From Rhodospirillaceae bacterium (lineage in GTDB: Bacteria; Pseudomonadota; Alphaproteobacteria; Bin65): DNA of 33,226 nt. The translations under genes were made by a program, and so were the position numbers. Positions 18,263-29,318 of the stretch are shown one piece after another (the stretch's first letter is position 1; every line of letters starts with the position of its first letter). The notes under the pieces were generated by a model that did no database searches, was not told the DNA's origin, and saw only the letters and a program-made list of their open reading frames with translations. The stretch lies in assembly GCA_026709535.1 (NCBI GenBank), contig JAPOST010000105.1:1-33226 (forward strand), written 5' to 3'.

Positions 18263-18292
18263 CGGCCCGGTGGGAAACTGCCGGGCCGTTTT
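18263..18292 (+). terminator. Rho-independent terminator after the BI-1 gene
   Basis: CGGCCCGG (18263-18270) pairs perfectly with CCGGGCCG (18281-18288) over a 10-nt loop and is followed directly by TTTT. It starts 27 bp beyond the stop codon. Downstream is the IS630 remnant on the opposite strand. Confidence 0.8.
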
Positions 18293-18311
18293 CGTTGGGT
18301 GCTGCGCCGCC

Positions 18312-18685
18312 GCCCTGCGGCAGGATCAGATGAAACAGGCGGCGATGGTATTTGCCGATCACAGCACCGACGGCCATGTCGATCGCGGCGAACAGTCAGG
18401 CGGTGCCGATCCGCCGCTCGGGGCGCCGGGCAGCACCGGCTGAGTGCGGTCGAGCGCCTGGATCTGGCTCTTCTCGTCCGCGAAGGTCCGCGGCTGGCCG
18501 GGGCTCGTCCAACAGGCCCTTAATGCGGTCCTTGACGAAACGCCAGCGCCACCTCCCCACCGTGTGCTCATGAATGTCAGACTCGGCCGCCACCGCCTTG
18601 TTGTTCGGACCGGCGCGTAGCTCAAGACCAGCGCCGCCAAAGGGCGCCCCATGCCGCGTGACATCGCAATGACCGCCGTGCCCAT
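18312..18685 (-). pseudogene. IS630-family transposase remnant with internal deletions
   Basis: Recognisable blocks appear in the right order: MGRPLAALVLS (N terminus, frame ending at 18359), then GPNNKAVAAESDIHEHTVGR and RFVKDRIKGLLDEPRP (helix-turn-helix region, second frame). Next come FADEKSQIQALDRTQPVLP (first frame again; contains a DDE-region Asp) and LFAAIDMAVGAVIGK in a third reading. Between MGRPLAALVLS and LRAGPNNKAV, and between LLDEPRP and DEKSQIQ, long family-conserved segments are missing, so at least two internal deletions occurred. No terminal inverted repeats or TA duplication could be identified. Confidence 0.75.
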
Positions 18686-18939
18686 AACCGGATCGACATC
18701 ATAACAATGGTCGCTACTTCATGTCCGGATGACTATTTCCGCACGGTCAGCCAGTCGAGCAGCCCGAACGCCTGTTCCCAGATAAATAATTCCAGCCCCA
18801 GCCCCATCTTGCAGAACACGACCATGCCGCCGAGAGTTGTGACCGGGCCCTGGTCGCCGCCGGTCGTCGAGAACGAGGATCAGGCGATCGTCAACGGGGG
18901 TGTTCTTCGGTGTCTGGCGTCGACTGTCGGAGGCAGGAA
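18686..18939. other. Gap downstream of gyrB, no gene recognised
   Basis: On the minus strand a frame reads GDQGPVTTLGGMVVFCKMGL and then GLELFIWEQAFGLLDWLTVR before a stop, a hydrophobic tail that might be the end of a lost membrane protein or simply chance. No initiation site, terminator hairpin or RNA gene is evident between gyrB and the IS630 remnant. Confidence 0.3.
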
Positions 18940-22508
<3,569 letters not shown>

Positions 22509-22677
22509 GGCGAAGCGCGCACTCAGAGCGTCTACATCATCGGTCGAGACGGTCGCGGCCTGAAGGTGAACGACAGCGTTCAGCGGTGACTCGCAATCCG
22601 CAGGTCCAAGGCTGGCGGCCTGCGTATCATGTGTGGCAATGGTGGGTTGATGGTCGAGCAGCGGCGATCACCCCTCT

Positions 22678-23796
22678 TCAGACCCGCATTGGCATCAGGA
22701 CATACAGCGCGCCATCGTCGGACATATCGCGAATGATTGTGGGCGAGCCACTATCCGCCAGTTCAAACTTGATCTCCTCACCTTCGATCTGCTTGGCGAT
22801 GTCCAAGAGATAAACGGAGTTGAACCCGATTTCCATCTCGCTGCTGCTGTAGGCGATTTCCAGTTCCTCGGTGGCGCTGCCGGCATCGGGGCTTATGGCC
22901 TGCAGCATCAGGCTGCCTTCGGCCAAGACCAGTTTCACCGCACGGGATTTTTCGCTCGAGATGGTTGAAACGCGGTCGACGGCCTCGCGGAACAGCCGGG
23001 TCTCCACTGCCATGGTCTTGTCGTTCCCGGCGGGAATCACCCGTTCGTAGTCCGGGAATGTGCCATCGATCAGCTTTGAGGTCAGGACGATATTGTCGAA
23101 GGCGAAACGGATCTTGTGTTCTGACAGGCCGACGTGAACCGAGGTGACGTCCTCGGCGATCAGACGGTACAGTGTGTCGACTGTCTTCTTCGGCACGATC
23201 ACGCCGGGCATCCCCTCTGCGCCGTCCGGCAGCGGCATTTCGAGGCGCGCCAGGCGATGGCCATCGGTTGCGACTGCCCGCATCAGCTTGACACCGTTCT
23301 CTTCCTTGGCATGCCAATAGATACCGTTCAGGTAATAGCGTGTTTCCTCGGAGGAAATGGCAAACCGTGTCCGCTCGATCATGGCGCGCAGGTCGTCTGC
23401 TCCTATTGTGAATTCGTGCGACAAGTCATCGCCCTGCAGTGTCGGAAAATCGTCCTCGGGCAGGCAACTCAGCGTGAAGTTGGATCGGCCGGCGCGCAAC
23501 GAGATCTGGTTGCCGCCATCCTCCAGGGTGATATCCACGTGGGCACCGTCGGGCAGCTTGCGGACGATGTCGTACAATGTATGCGCTGGCGCCGTCGTCC
23601 CGCCTTCCATCGTGACGTAGGCTTCCACCGAGTCGATGATGGAGGTATCCATATCGGTAGTGTTCAGCTTCAGCATCCCGCCTCTGGCCTGCATCAGGAC
23701 GTTCGACAGGATCGGGATCGCGTTCCGCCGCTCGACGACGCTTTGAACATGGGCCAACGAGCGAAAGAGGGCGGCGCGTTCAATGGAAATCTTCAT
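22678..23796 (-). CDS. dnaN: DNA polymerase III beta subunit (sliding clamp)
   Basis: DnaN forms the dimeric ring that tethers polymerase III and other clamp-binding proteins. The 372-residue length and the three repeated clamp domains fit the family. The opening is MKISIERAALFRSLAHVQSV, with the internal ARFAISSEETRYYLNGIYW-like landmark (RFAISSEETRYYLNGIYW). The end is DDGALYVLMPMRV, the standard C terminus that packs near the ligand pocket. An AGGAG site lies about 18 bp upstream, rather far. The gene follows dnaA after 251 bp that probably carry its own promoter. Confidence 0.97.
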   Translation of the reverse strand: MKISIERAALFRSLAHVQSVVERRNAIPILSNVLMQARGGMLKLNTTDMDTSIIDSVEAYVTMEGGTTAPAHTLYDIVRKLPDGAHVDITLEDGGNQISLRAGRSNFTLSCLPEDDFPTLQGDDLSHEFTIGADDLRAMIERTRFAISSEETRYYLNGIYWHAKEENGVKLMRAVATDGHRLARLEMPLPDGAEGMPGVIVPKKTVDTLYRLIAEDVTSVHVGLSEHKIRFAFDNIVLTSKLIDGTFPDYERVIPAGNDKTMAVETRLFREAVDRVSTISSEKSRAVKLVLAEGSLMLQAISPDAGSATEELEIAYSSSEMEIGFNSVYLLDIAKQIEGEEIKFELADSGSPTIIRDMSDDGALYVLMPMRV

Positions 23797-23963
23797 GGGA
23801 TACTTTCAGCGGCTCCTGTTCCTGTCGCCTCCTTCGAGGCCAGAGGACGTCGGTTTCTCGGAGGGCAAAACTGACCCGGTCGGGGTGATGGAAAACCGTC
23901 TCTTGGCGTCCATGACGGACAACTGAACGACATCGGACGCGCTTGGTTGACCTCATCCTGTCA

Positions 23964-23972
23964 ACTATAGCA
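23964..23972 (-). promoter_or_regulatory. Candidate extended -10 promoter for dnaN
   Basis: On the minus strand the gap contains TGCTATAGT, an extended -10 element (TGnTATAGT), about 168 bp upstream of the dnaN ATG. The matching -35 hexamer at 17-bp spacing is weak (TTTATT). The motif ACAGGAT occurs on both sides of it, possibly as a regulator site. dnaN commonly has a promoter between dnaA and dnaN. Confidence 0.4.
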
Positions 23973-24047
23973 GAATCCTGTTGATCAATAAAGGTTTTCA
24001 TCCGGCAGCCCCGGCCTTCGACAGCGTGCCGCAGCCTCCGGGGTCCG

Positions 24048-25445
24048 CTAGCTCCGCAAGGCCCGGATCAGGATTTCAACATCCTCGTTAATCGAGGAAT
24101 CGATCGCCCGCAATTCCTCGATCTTGCGGACGGCGTGCATCACCGTCGTATGATCGCGGTTGCCGAATTTCCGGCCGATTTCCGGCAGGGAACGACTGGT
24201 AAGCATCTTGGCCAGGTACATGGCGACCTGGCGCGGCCGCGCGACGACGCGTGCCCGCCGGGCCGACGACATGTCTAACATCTTGATATTGAAGTGCTCA
24301 CAGACTCGCCGCTGGATCTCGTCGATCGTGATGTGCCTTTCGTTGGCGCGCAGAGCGTCCTTCAGCACTTCGGTCGCCATCTCGATCGTGACGGCTCTGC
24401 CGATCAGGCTGGCATGGGCCGCCATGCGGTTCAGCGCCCCCTCCAGTTCGCGCACGTTGGACTGGATCTTGTGAGCGATGAATTCCAGAACCTTGTCCGG
24501 AATCCTGCTGCCGATCTCGGCGGCCTTGGACTGCAGGATGCTGAGTCGCAGTTCGTAGGTCGTCGGATGAACATCGGCCACCAGCCCCCAGTTGAAACGG
24601 GAGATCAGCCGCTCTTCGATTCCCGCCAGATCGCTGGGCGATTTGTCGGCGGAGACGACAATCTGACGGCGCTCGTCGATCAAGGCGTTGAACGTATGGA
24701 AGAACTCCTCCTGGGTCGCGCCCTTGTCCGCCATGAACTGGACATCATCGACCATCAGGACATCGACCGAGCGAAACTGTTCCTTGAACGCCTCCGTCTT
24801 CTTGAAACGGAGCGCCCGGATGAATTCGTGCATGAACTTTTCCGCCGAGAGGTAGGCGACCTGGCGCAAGGGCGTCCGCCTGCGAATGCGCCAGGCGATG
24901 GCATGCATCAGGTGGGTCTTTCCCAGACCGACCCCTCCGTGAATGAAAAGCGGATTGAACTGGATGCTTTCCGAATCGGCGACTCGCTGCGCGGCGGCGC
25001 AGGCCAGTTCGTTCGTCTTGCCGACGACAAAGCTGTCAAAGGTATAACGTGGGTCGAGCGGCGCGCCGACCGAAGTGTCGGCTTCTTCCTTCGGCACGGT
25101 GAACCGGGGAGCCTCGGTCAGAGTCTCGCCATCGGCGCCGGTATTCACGACCAGATCGATCGTGACGACTCCGGAATGCTCGGCATTGAAGTGGCTGATG
25201 ATGCGCTGGGCGAAATTCGCAGACACCCAGTCCCGCAGGAAGCGCGACCTGATCGACAGGATTGCCGTGCCGCCGTGCACGGCCTCCAGCGTCAGCGGAT
25301 TGATCCAGCTGCGAAACGCCTCGTCGCCAAACTCGTTGCGCAATCCGGCGCGCGCACGCGCCCATGCGGTTGAAACAGCGGGATCGACCGACGTTGATTC
25401 GCCAAGGGCTGGTCCGGGCTTAAGGTCGGTCGATGTGTTTTCCAT
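24048..25445 (-). CDS. dnaA: Chromosomal replication initiator protein DnaA
   Basis: DnaA-ATP binds and melts oriC. The 465-residue protein has domain I (TAWARARAGLRNEFGDEAF and following) and a variable linker to about residue 130. The AAA+ domain has Walker A HGGVGLGKTHLMHAI near residue 170, Walker B VLMVDDVQFMADK near 230 and sensor II in LEGALNRM. The domain IV helix-turn-helix carries the signature RDHTTVMHAVRKIEEL. It heads the dnaA-dnaN-recF-gyrB cluster. The ATG at 25445 gives the expected N terminus and sits 19 bp downstream of a 7-bp-stem hairpin in the leader. The rhodanese-like gene ends 81 bp upstream on the same strand. Confidence 0.97.
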   Translation of the reverse strand: MENTSTDLKPGPALGESTSVDPAVSTAWARARAGLRNEFGDEAFRSWINPLTLEAVHGGTAILSIRSRFLRDWVSANFAQRIISHFNAEHSGVVTIDLVVNTGADGETLTEAPRFTVPKEEADTSVGAPLDPRYTFDSFVVGKTNELACAAAQRVADSESIQFNPLFIHGGVGLGKTHLMHAIAWRIRRRTPLRQVAYLSAEKFMHEFIRALRFKKTEAFKEQFRSVDVLMVDDVQFMADKGATQEEFFHTFNALIDERRQIVVSADKSPSDLAGIEERLISRFNWGLVADVHPTTYELRLSILQSKAAEIGSRIPDKVLEFIAHKIQSNVRELEGALNRMAAHASLIGRAVTIEMATEVLKDALRANERHITIDEIQRRVCEHFNIKMLDMSSARRARVVARPRQVAMYLAKMLTSRSLPEIGRKFGNRDHTTVMHAVRKIEELRAIDSSINEDVEILIRALRS

Positions 25446-25463
25446 ACGATACTACCCCGTTTT

Positions 25464-25483
25464 CCCCTGCCATTTCGCAGGGG
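25464..25483 (-). promoter_or_regulatory. Hairpin in the dnaA leader
   Basis: CCCCTGC and GCAGGGG pair perfectly over a 6-nt loop. On the transcribed strand the hairpin is followed by AAAACGGGG, not a T-run, so it is not an intrinsic terminator. Its place 19 bp before the dnaA start makes an mRNA-stability or translation-control role possible. Confidence 0.4.
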
Positions 25484-25526
25484 CTTGTTATCATTTGCAT
25501 TCGCCGTTGCCGCTTTGCGCTGGCGA

Positions 25527-25955
25527 TCAGCCCTGCTTCCAGGGAAGGCCTTCAACCTTCCAGCCGCCCACAGTTCCCCGATGGCCACTGGCGTCGTGAT
25601 CGCCTTCGAAGCCCGTGGCAATGTTGAAACAGGGGCCATAGCCCCGTTGTGTCATGACAAGGGCTGCGTCGCGAGACCGAACGCCGGAACGGCAGAGAAA
25701 GTAGATCGCGGCGTCTTTTCGGGCGCCGGCGGCCACGGCGAGATCCACGAAGCGATCATTGACTGCCATGGTGGGAAACTGTTTCCACTCTATCGTGATC
25801 GGAGTCTTGCCAATGCCGCTCAGATCAGCCAGCCCGACATACGCCCATTCCGCAACGGTGCGCACATCAAGAAGTTGAGCAGCGGCATCGGTCGACAAGG
25901 CAGACCAGGCCTCGGTGGGCGACACGTCGCCAGCATATCCTTCAGATGGAGACAT
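25527..25955 (-). CDS. Rhodanese-like domain protein
   Basis: This is a single-domain rhodanese of 142 residues. Rhodaneses carry sulfane sulfur on an active-site Cys. Landmarks are QLLDVRTVAEWAYVG (the conserved Asp-Val-Arg and Glu-Trp), the active-site loop CRSGVRS near residue 88-94 with the catalytic Cys, and GYGPCFNIATGFEGD. The arrangement matches a stand-alone family seen in alphaproteobacteria. It is the gene immediately upstream of dnaA on the same strand (81-bp gap) and may contribute read-through transcription. The physiological substrate is unknown. Confidence 0.9.
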   Translation of the reverse strand: MSPSEGYAGDVSPTEAWSALSTDAAAQLLDVRTVAEWAYVGLADLSGIGKTPITIEWKQFPTMAVNDRFVDLAVAAGARKDAAIYFLCRSGVRSRDAALVMTQRGYGPCFNIATGFEGDHDASGHRGTVGGWKVEGLPWKQG

Positions 25956-26054
25956 TGATCAAGAAAAGCCGAGCAGAGGGGAAAGCGAGACAACAGTGAA
26001 CAGAGCGGGCTACATGTCCATAATTCGGGTCATCGCCAGCGGCCCCCGAAACCC

Positions 26055-26132
26055 GGCAAGTAAATTTCCAATACTGTGTATTCATTACTTGCCTTTCCCA
26101 ATTTTTACTTGGCCATGGAGATTTTTATTTGG
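26055..26132. repeat. Phased 20-bp-spaced direct repeats in an AT-rich gap
   Basis: The gap 25956-26352 is markedly AT-rich for this genome. TTACTTGC (26085), TTACTTGG (26105) and TTATTTGG (26125) start exactly 20 bp apart, two helical turns. The last two are embedded in nearly identical 12-mers, ATTTTTACTTGG and ATTTTTATTTGG. An inverted copy, GGCAAGTAA (26055-26063), is the perfect complement of TTACTTGCC (26085-26093). This looks like an iteron or regulator-binding array between the divergent rhodanese-dnaA side and the SDR gene. I found no clear cluster of DnaA boxes (TTATNCACA). Confidence 0.6.
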
Positions 26133-26151
26133 ATCTCACCACTCTTGAAGT

Positions 26152-26168
26152 AATCATAAAAAATGATT
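26152..26168. repeat. AT-rich inverted repeat
   Basis: AATCAT, five A residues and ATGATT form a 6-bp-arm inverted repeat about 20 bp beyond the last phased repeat. It may be an operator or part of an easily melted element. The remainder of the gap to 26300 shows nothing further. Confidence 0.4.
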
Positions 26169-26303
26169 CCGGAACCTGCAACCGGACAGATCAGGAACAC
26201 GGTGACCGCAATTGACCTCTGGACTTGATGCGCCGGTATTCCGGGCGAGGCTGCAGATCGTCCGGGAAGTTGTTGAAATCGCATGTTTCGGCACTGGATT
26301 GTG

Positions 26304-26324
26304 AGCCCCTGTTGCGGGGTTTTC
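26304..26324 (+). terminator. Terminator-like hairpin ahead of the SDR gene
   Basis: AGCCCC and GGGGTT pair over a 6-nt loop (26304-26321) and run into TTTC and a later TTTT. It lies 35 bp upstream of the SDR start on the sense strand, so it is either an attenuator in that leader or a block against read-through. The stem is short. Confidence 0.35.
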
Positions 26325-26355
26325 AGTTTTCTGATTTCGCGTTTCAGGAGAATTG

Positions 26356-27312
26356 TTGAAACTGATGAGACAAAAAAAATTCCGGAGCAGCGCGGCGGTG
26401 CGGCTGGTGCTGATCGGCCGAGGCTATGTTGCTCGACGGCTTGTCGACCGGAGTTCCGAAGGCCTTCCGGCGCGGGCTGGTCTGCCGGTCGACATCGAAG
26501 CAGTCACGGCCACGCACCGACCTGGCGGTTCGCCTCGCGCTTGCGGTGATATTCCCTTTGCGGAATCGGATGCCCTGAGCGCTCTTCTGGCGGACGCGAC
26601 TCATCTTCTGCTGTCCGCGCCGCCCGGTCCTGAAGGCGATCCCCTGCTGGCGATGCTCGGCGTCGACGGCCTGCGCCGCCTGCAGAACCTGCGCTGGATC
26701 GGCTATCTGTCATCCACTGGGGTCTACGGCGATCATGACGGCGCCTGGATTGACGAAGATTCTCCGCGACGGGCGACAGCTGCGGTATCGATCAGGCGGT
26801 TGGGCTCGGAAGATTCATGGCTGGCGGCGCGGGATTCCGGGTTGCCGGTGACCATCTTCCGCCTTTCGGGAATCTACGGTCCCGGAAGAAGTGCCCTGGA
26901 TGCCCTCCGCCGCGGCGCGGCGCGGCGAATCGACAAGCCAGGCCACGTCTTCTGCCGTTGCCATGTGGATGACATTTGCGCAGTCCTCGAGCGGTCGATG
27001 GCTGGCCATGGCCAACATGCCGTCTACAACGTCGCCGACGACCTCCCGGCACCCCAGCACCAGGTGGTCAGCCATGCCGCCAAATTGCTGGGCATCAAGC
27101 CGCCGCCCATGACGCCTCTGGCGGAGGCCGACCTGTCACCTGCCGGACGCCGTTTCTATGAGGCCTGCCGTCGGGTCGATAACGACCGAATCAAATCCGA
27201 CCTGGGGGCAAGTCTGCTCTACCCTACCTATCGTGACGGGCTGGACGCGATTCTTGAGGAAGAGAAGACAACCGGATCATTCGACGACGAATCGGATGGT
27301 CGGGCCGCCTGA
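26356..27312 (+). CDS. NAD-dependent epimerase/SDR-family protein, YeeZ-like
   Basis: This is an atypical short-chain dehydrogenase/epimerase-fold protein of about 318 residues. It has a glycine motif LIGRGYVARRLV near the N terminus instead of the classic GxxGxxG. It also shows YLSSTGVYGDHDGAWIDED (the family's conserved block around the catalytic Ser/Thr-Tyr), FRLSGIYGPGRSALD, RIDKPGHVFCRCHVDDI and YPTYRDGLDAI. Members near this group are annotated YeeZ-like; the substrate is unknown. An AGGAG site at 26346-26350 is correctly spaced for a TTG at 26356. The first ATG (26365) would be 14 bp away, so a TTG start is favoured. Its last 85 bp overlap the convergent hydrolase gene. Confidence 0.85.
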   Translation: MKLMRQKKFRSSAAVRLVLIGRGYVARRLVDRSSEGLPARAGLPVDIEAVTATHRPGGSPRACGDIPFAESDALSALLADATHLLLSAPPGPEGDPLLAMLGVDGLRRLQNLRWIGYLSSTGVYGDHDGAWIDEDSPRRATAAVSIRRLGSEDSWLAARDSGLPVTIFRLSGIYGPGRSALDALRRGAARRIDKPGHVFCRCHVDDICAVLERSMAGHGQHAVYNVADDLPAPQHQVVSHAAKLLGIKPPPMTPLAEADLSPAGRRFYEACRRVDNDRIKSDLGASLLYPTYRDGLDAILEEEKTTGSFDDESDGRAA

Positions 27313-28067
27313 CAGACGGAGTCGACGACCCCTGCGAGCCGCGCAAGATCTTGCGGTTCTGACAGACGGTGGTCGCCCGCCTTCACCAGCACGATTTCGA
27401 CATCGGGGCCGGTGATCGCATCCGCGATTTTCAGAGTGTGCTGCCAAGGCACGTCCGGATCGGCCAAACCCTGAATGATCCGAACCGGTCCCTCGAAGCT
27501 GAAAGGCTCCCGCAGCACGAGGCGTCGTCGCCCATCCTCGATCAGCCGACGTGTGATGGGCGTGGGGTCGTCGCTGTATTCCGAGGCCTCATGACAGACT
27601 CCCGTTTCGTCCAGCGCGGCACGCATCTCGGCTGAAGCGCTGGCCATCAAAATGTCTTCGGTGAAGTCCGGCGCCGGGGCAATGCCGACAAGCCCGGCAA
27701 CCCGGTCCGGCAGGGATCGGGCCACCAGCATCATGATCCATCCCCCCATGCTTGAGCCGACCAGGACCTGAGGCCCCTCGGTCAGGACCGATATCGCCAG
27801 CACGGCGTCTTCCGCCCACTGTCCAATCGTTCCGTCCTCGAAGTCGCCGGAGGACTGGCCGTGCCCGGTATAGTCAAAGCGCAGAAAGGCCCGGCCCCGT
27901 TCCCGGCATTGGTGCTCCAGGGCCAAGGCCTTGCCGCCCTCCATGTCCGAGCGGAAGCCGGGCAGGAACACGACGCCTGGCGTTGCCGCGGCCCCGCGAC
28001 CGTCTGTGCGGTTATAGGCGATTGTCGCGCCGTCACTTGCGCGCGATAAGAAACGGGGTCCGGTCAA
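27228..28067 (-). CDS. Alpha/beta hydrolase, ABHD10-like
   Basis: This is a serine hydrolase of about 279 residues. It shows VVFLPGFRSDMEGGKA (oxyanion-side loop), FDYTGHGQSSGDFEDGTIG, the nucleophile elbow VGSSMGGWIMM, IAPAPDFTEDIL, the acid region GLADPDVPW and the catalytic His in KAGDHRLSEPQDL. This combination resembles the ABHD10 acyl-thioesterase/esterase group; the substrate here is unknown. A TTG at 28067 lies 6 bp from an AAGAGG site and starts naturally (MTGPRFLSRASDG), whereas the ATG at 28118 has no such site; both are possible. The last part beyond PQDLARL, rich in Ser, overlaps the SDR gene's 3' end convergently. Confidence 0.88.
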   Translation of the reverse strand: MTGPRFLSRASDGATIAYNRTDGRGAAATPGVVFLPGFRSDMEGGKALALEHQCRERGRAFLRFDYTGHGQSSGDFEDGTIGQWAEDAVLAISVLTEGPQVLVGSSMGGWIMMLVARSLPDRVAGLVGIAPAPDFTEDILMASASAEMRAALDETGVCHEASEYSDDPTPITRRLIEDGRRRLVLREPFSFEGPVRIIQGLADPDVPWQHTLKIADAITGPDVEIVLVKAGDHRLSEPQDLARLAGVVDSVCQAARPSDSSSNDPVVFSSSRIASSPSR

Positions 28068-28154
28068 GGAGGACCTCTTGATCACGGTGTCAAGTCTTTG
28101 GCCCCGGCGTGAAAGCATGACATGACGGGATGAAAAACTCGGTCAGCAGCGTCC

Positions 28155-29318
28155 ATGGGACAAGAAGGCTTCAATCTGACAGTGTTGCAGGTTCTGCCCG
28201 CTCTGGAAACCGGCGGCGTCGAGCGGGGCGCGGTTGACGTTGCCGCAGCGATTGTGGCCGCGGGCGGGCGCGCGATCGTGGCGTCCGCTGGCGGGCGGCT
28301 GGAAGCCGAACTTGCGCGCGCCGGCGCAACGCATCTGAAAATGCCTGTCGATCGGAAGAGTCCACGGTATCTCTGGCGCAATGTCGAGAGGCTTGCCGCG
28401 TTAATCCGGAACGAGAAGATTGACATCATTCACGCGCGATCACGGGCGCCAGCCTGGAGCGCGCGGGCGGCTGCCCGTCGCGTCGGTATTCCTTTCGTCA
28501 CGACTTTCCACGGCGTCTACAATTTCGGTAGCCCGCTGAAAAAGGTCTGGAACCGGATCATGACGACAGGCGATGGGGTGATCGCGATCTCGGAATTCGT
28601 CGCGCGTCACGTGGAAGAGAACTATGGCGTTCCGAGATCCCGGATCGACGTGATTCATCGCGGCATCGATACTGACCGTTTCGACGCCAACGCCGTTTCG
28701 ACGTCGCGCGTCGCCGCGCTCGCCAGGAACTGGCGGCTGCCTGACGATGCCCCGATCGTCATGCTGCCCGGTCGCCTGGCGCGATGGAAGGGGCACAGAA
28801 TCCTGATCGAAGCGCTGGCCGGTCTTGGGCGGAGCGATGTGGTCGCCCTGCTGGTTGGCTCCGAAGCAGGCAGGGAATCCTACCGGAACGAGTTGATCCG
28901 GGATGTTCGTGGCAAGGGGCTGGAGCGAACCGTTCGATTTGTCGGTCATTGCTCCGACATGCCGGCCGCGTTCAAGCTGGCCAGCGTCGTGGTCAGCGCC
29001 TCGACGGAACCCGAGGCCTTCGGCCGGGTCTGCGCGGAAGCCCAGGCCATGGGCCGGCCGGTCATCGCGAGCAATCATGGCGGTGCTCGCGAAACTGTAG
29101 TTGCCGGCGCGACCGGCTGGCTGACGCCGCCGGGTGACGCCACGGCGCTGACCAACGCGCTGGCCGAGGCCTTGTCGCTGTCGGAAGAGGTCCGCATGAC
29201 GATGGCCCAAGCCGCCACGCTCCATATTCGCGAGAAATTCTCTCTCGCGTCGATGACGCGGGCCACACTGGCGGTCTATGCCCGCGTGCGCCGCGACGCG
29301 AGCCTCGGCGATGCCTGA
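28155..29318 (+). CDS. Glycosyltransferase family 4 protein
   Basis: This is a GT-B-fold retaining glycosyltransferase of 387 residues, probably acting on a lipopolysaccharide or other surface glycan at the cytoplasmic face of the membrane. The N-terminal domain starts LTVLQVLPALETGGVERG, typical of donor-independent loops in GT4. FHGVYNF and ISEFVARHVEENYGV follow, then the hinge VIHRGIDTDRF. The C-terminal domain has LPGRLARWKGHRILIEAL and the E-x7-E motif EPEAFGRVCAEAQAMGRPVI with GGARETV for nucleotide-sugar binding. The next gene's start overlaps this stop by 8 bp, so the two are one operon. Acceptor and sugar cannot be read from sequence. Confidence 0.93.
   Translation: MGQEGFNLTVLQVLPALETGGVERGAVDVAAAIVAAGGRAIVASAGGRLEAELARAGATHLKMPVDRKSPRYLWRNVERLAALIRNEKIDIIHARSRAPAWSARAAARRVGIPFVTTFHGVYNFGSPLKKVWNRIMTTGDGVIAISEFVARHVEENYGVPRSRIDVIHRGIDTDRFDANAVSTSRVAALARNWRLPDDAPIVMLPGRLARWKGHRILIEALAGLGRSDVVALLVGSEAGRESYRNELIRDVRGKGLERTVRFVGHCSDMPAAFKLASVVVSASTEPEAFGRVCAEAQAMGRPVIASNHGGARETVVAGATGWLTPPGDATALTNALAEALSLSEEVRMTMAQAATLHIREKFSLASMTRATLAVYARVRRDASLGDA

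Noticed and set aside
17454..18377. 307-codon minus-strand frame over the BI-1 gene
   Set aside because: Only its first residues (MAVGAVIGKYHRR) are meaningful and belong to the IS630 remnant; the rest is antisense to BI-1.
24294..25373. Long open frame antisense to dnaA (about 360 codons)
   Set aside because: It is the complementary-strand shadow of dnaA in GC-rich DNA; no domain, no ribosome binding site and composition dictated by the dnaA codons.
25956..26352. Confirmed oriC with DnaA boxes
   Set aside because: Only one partial box-like string (TGTGTATTC near 26076) was seen; without a cluster of TTATNCACA boxes the origin is not claimed.
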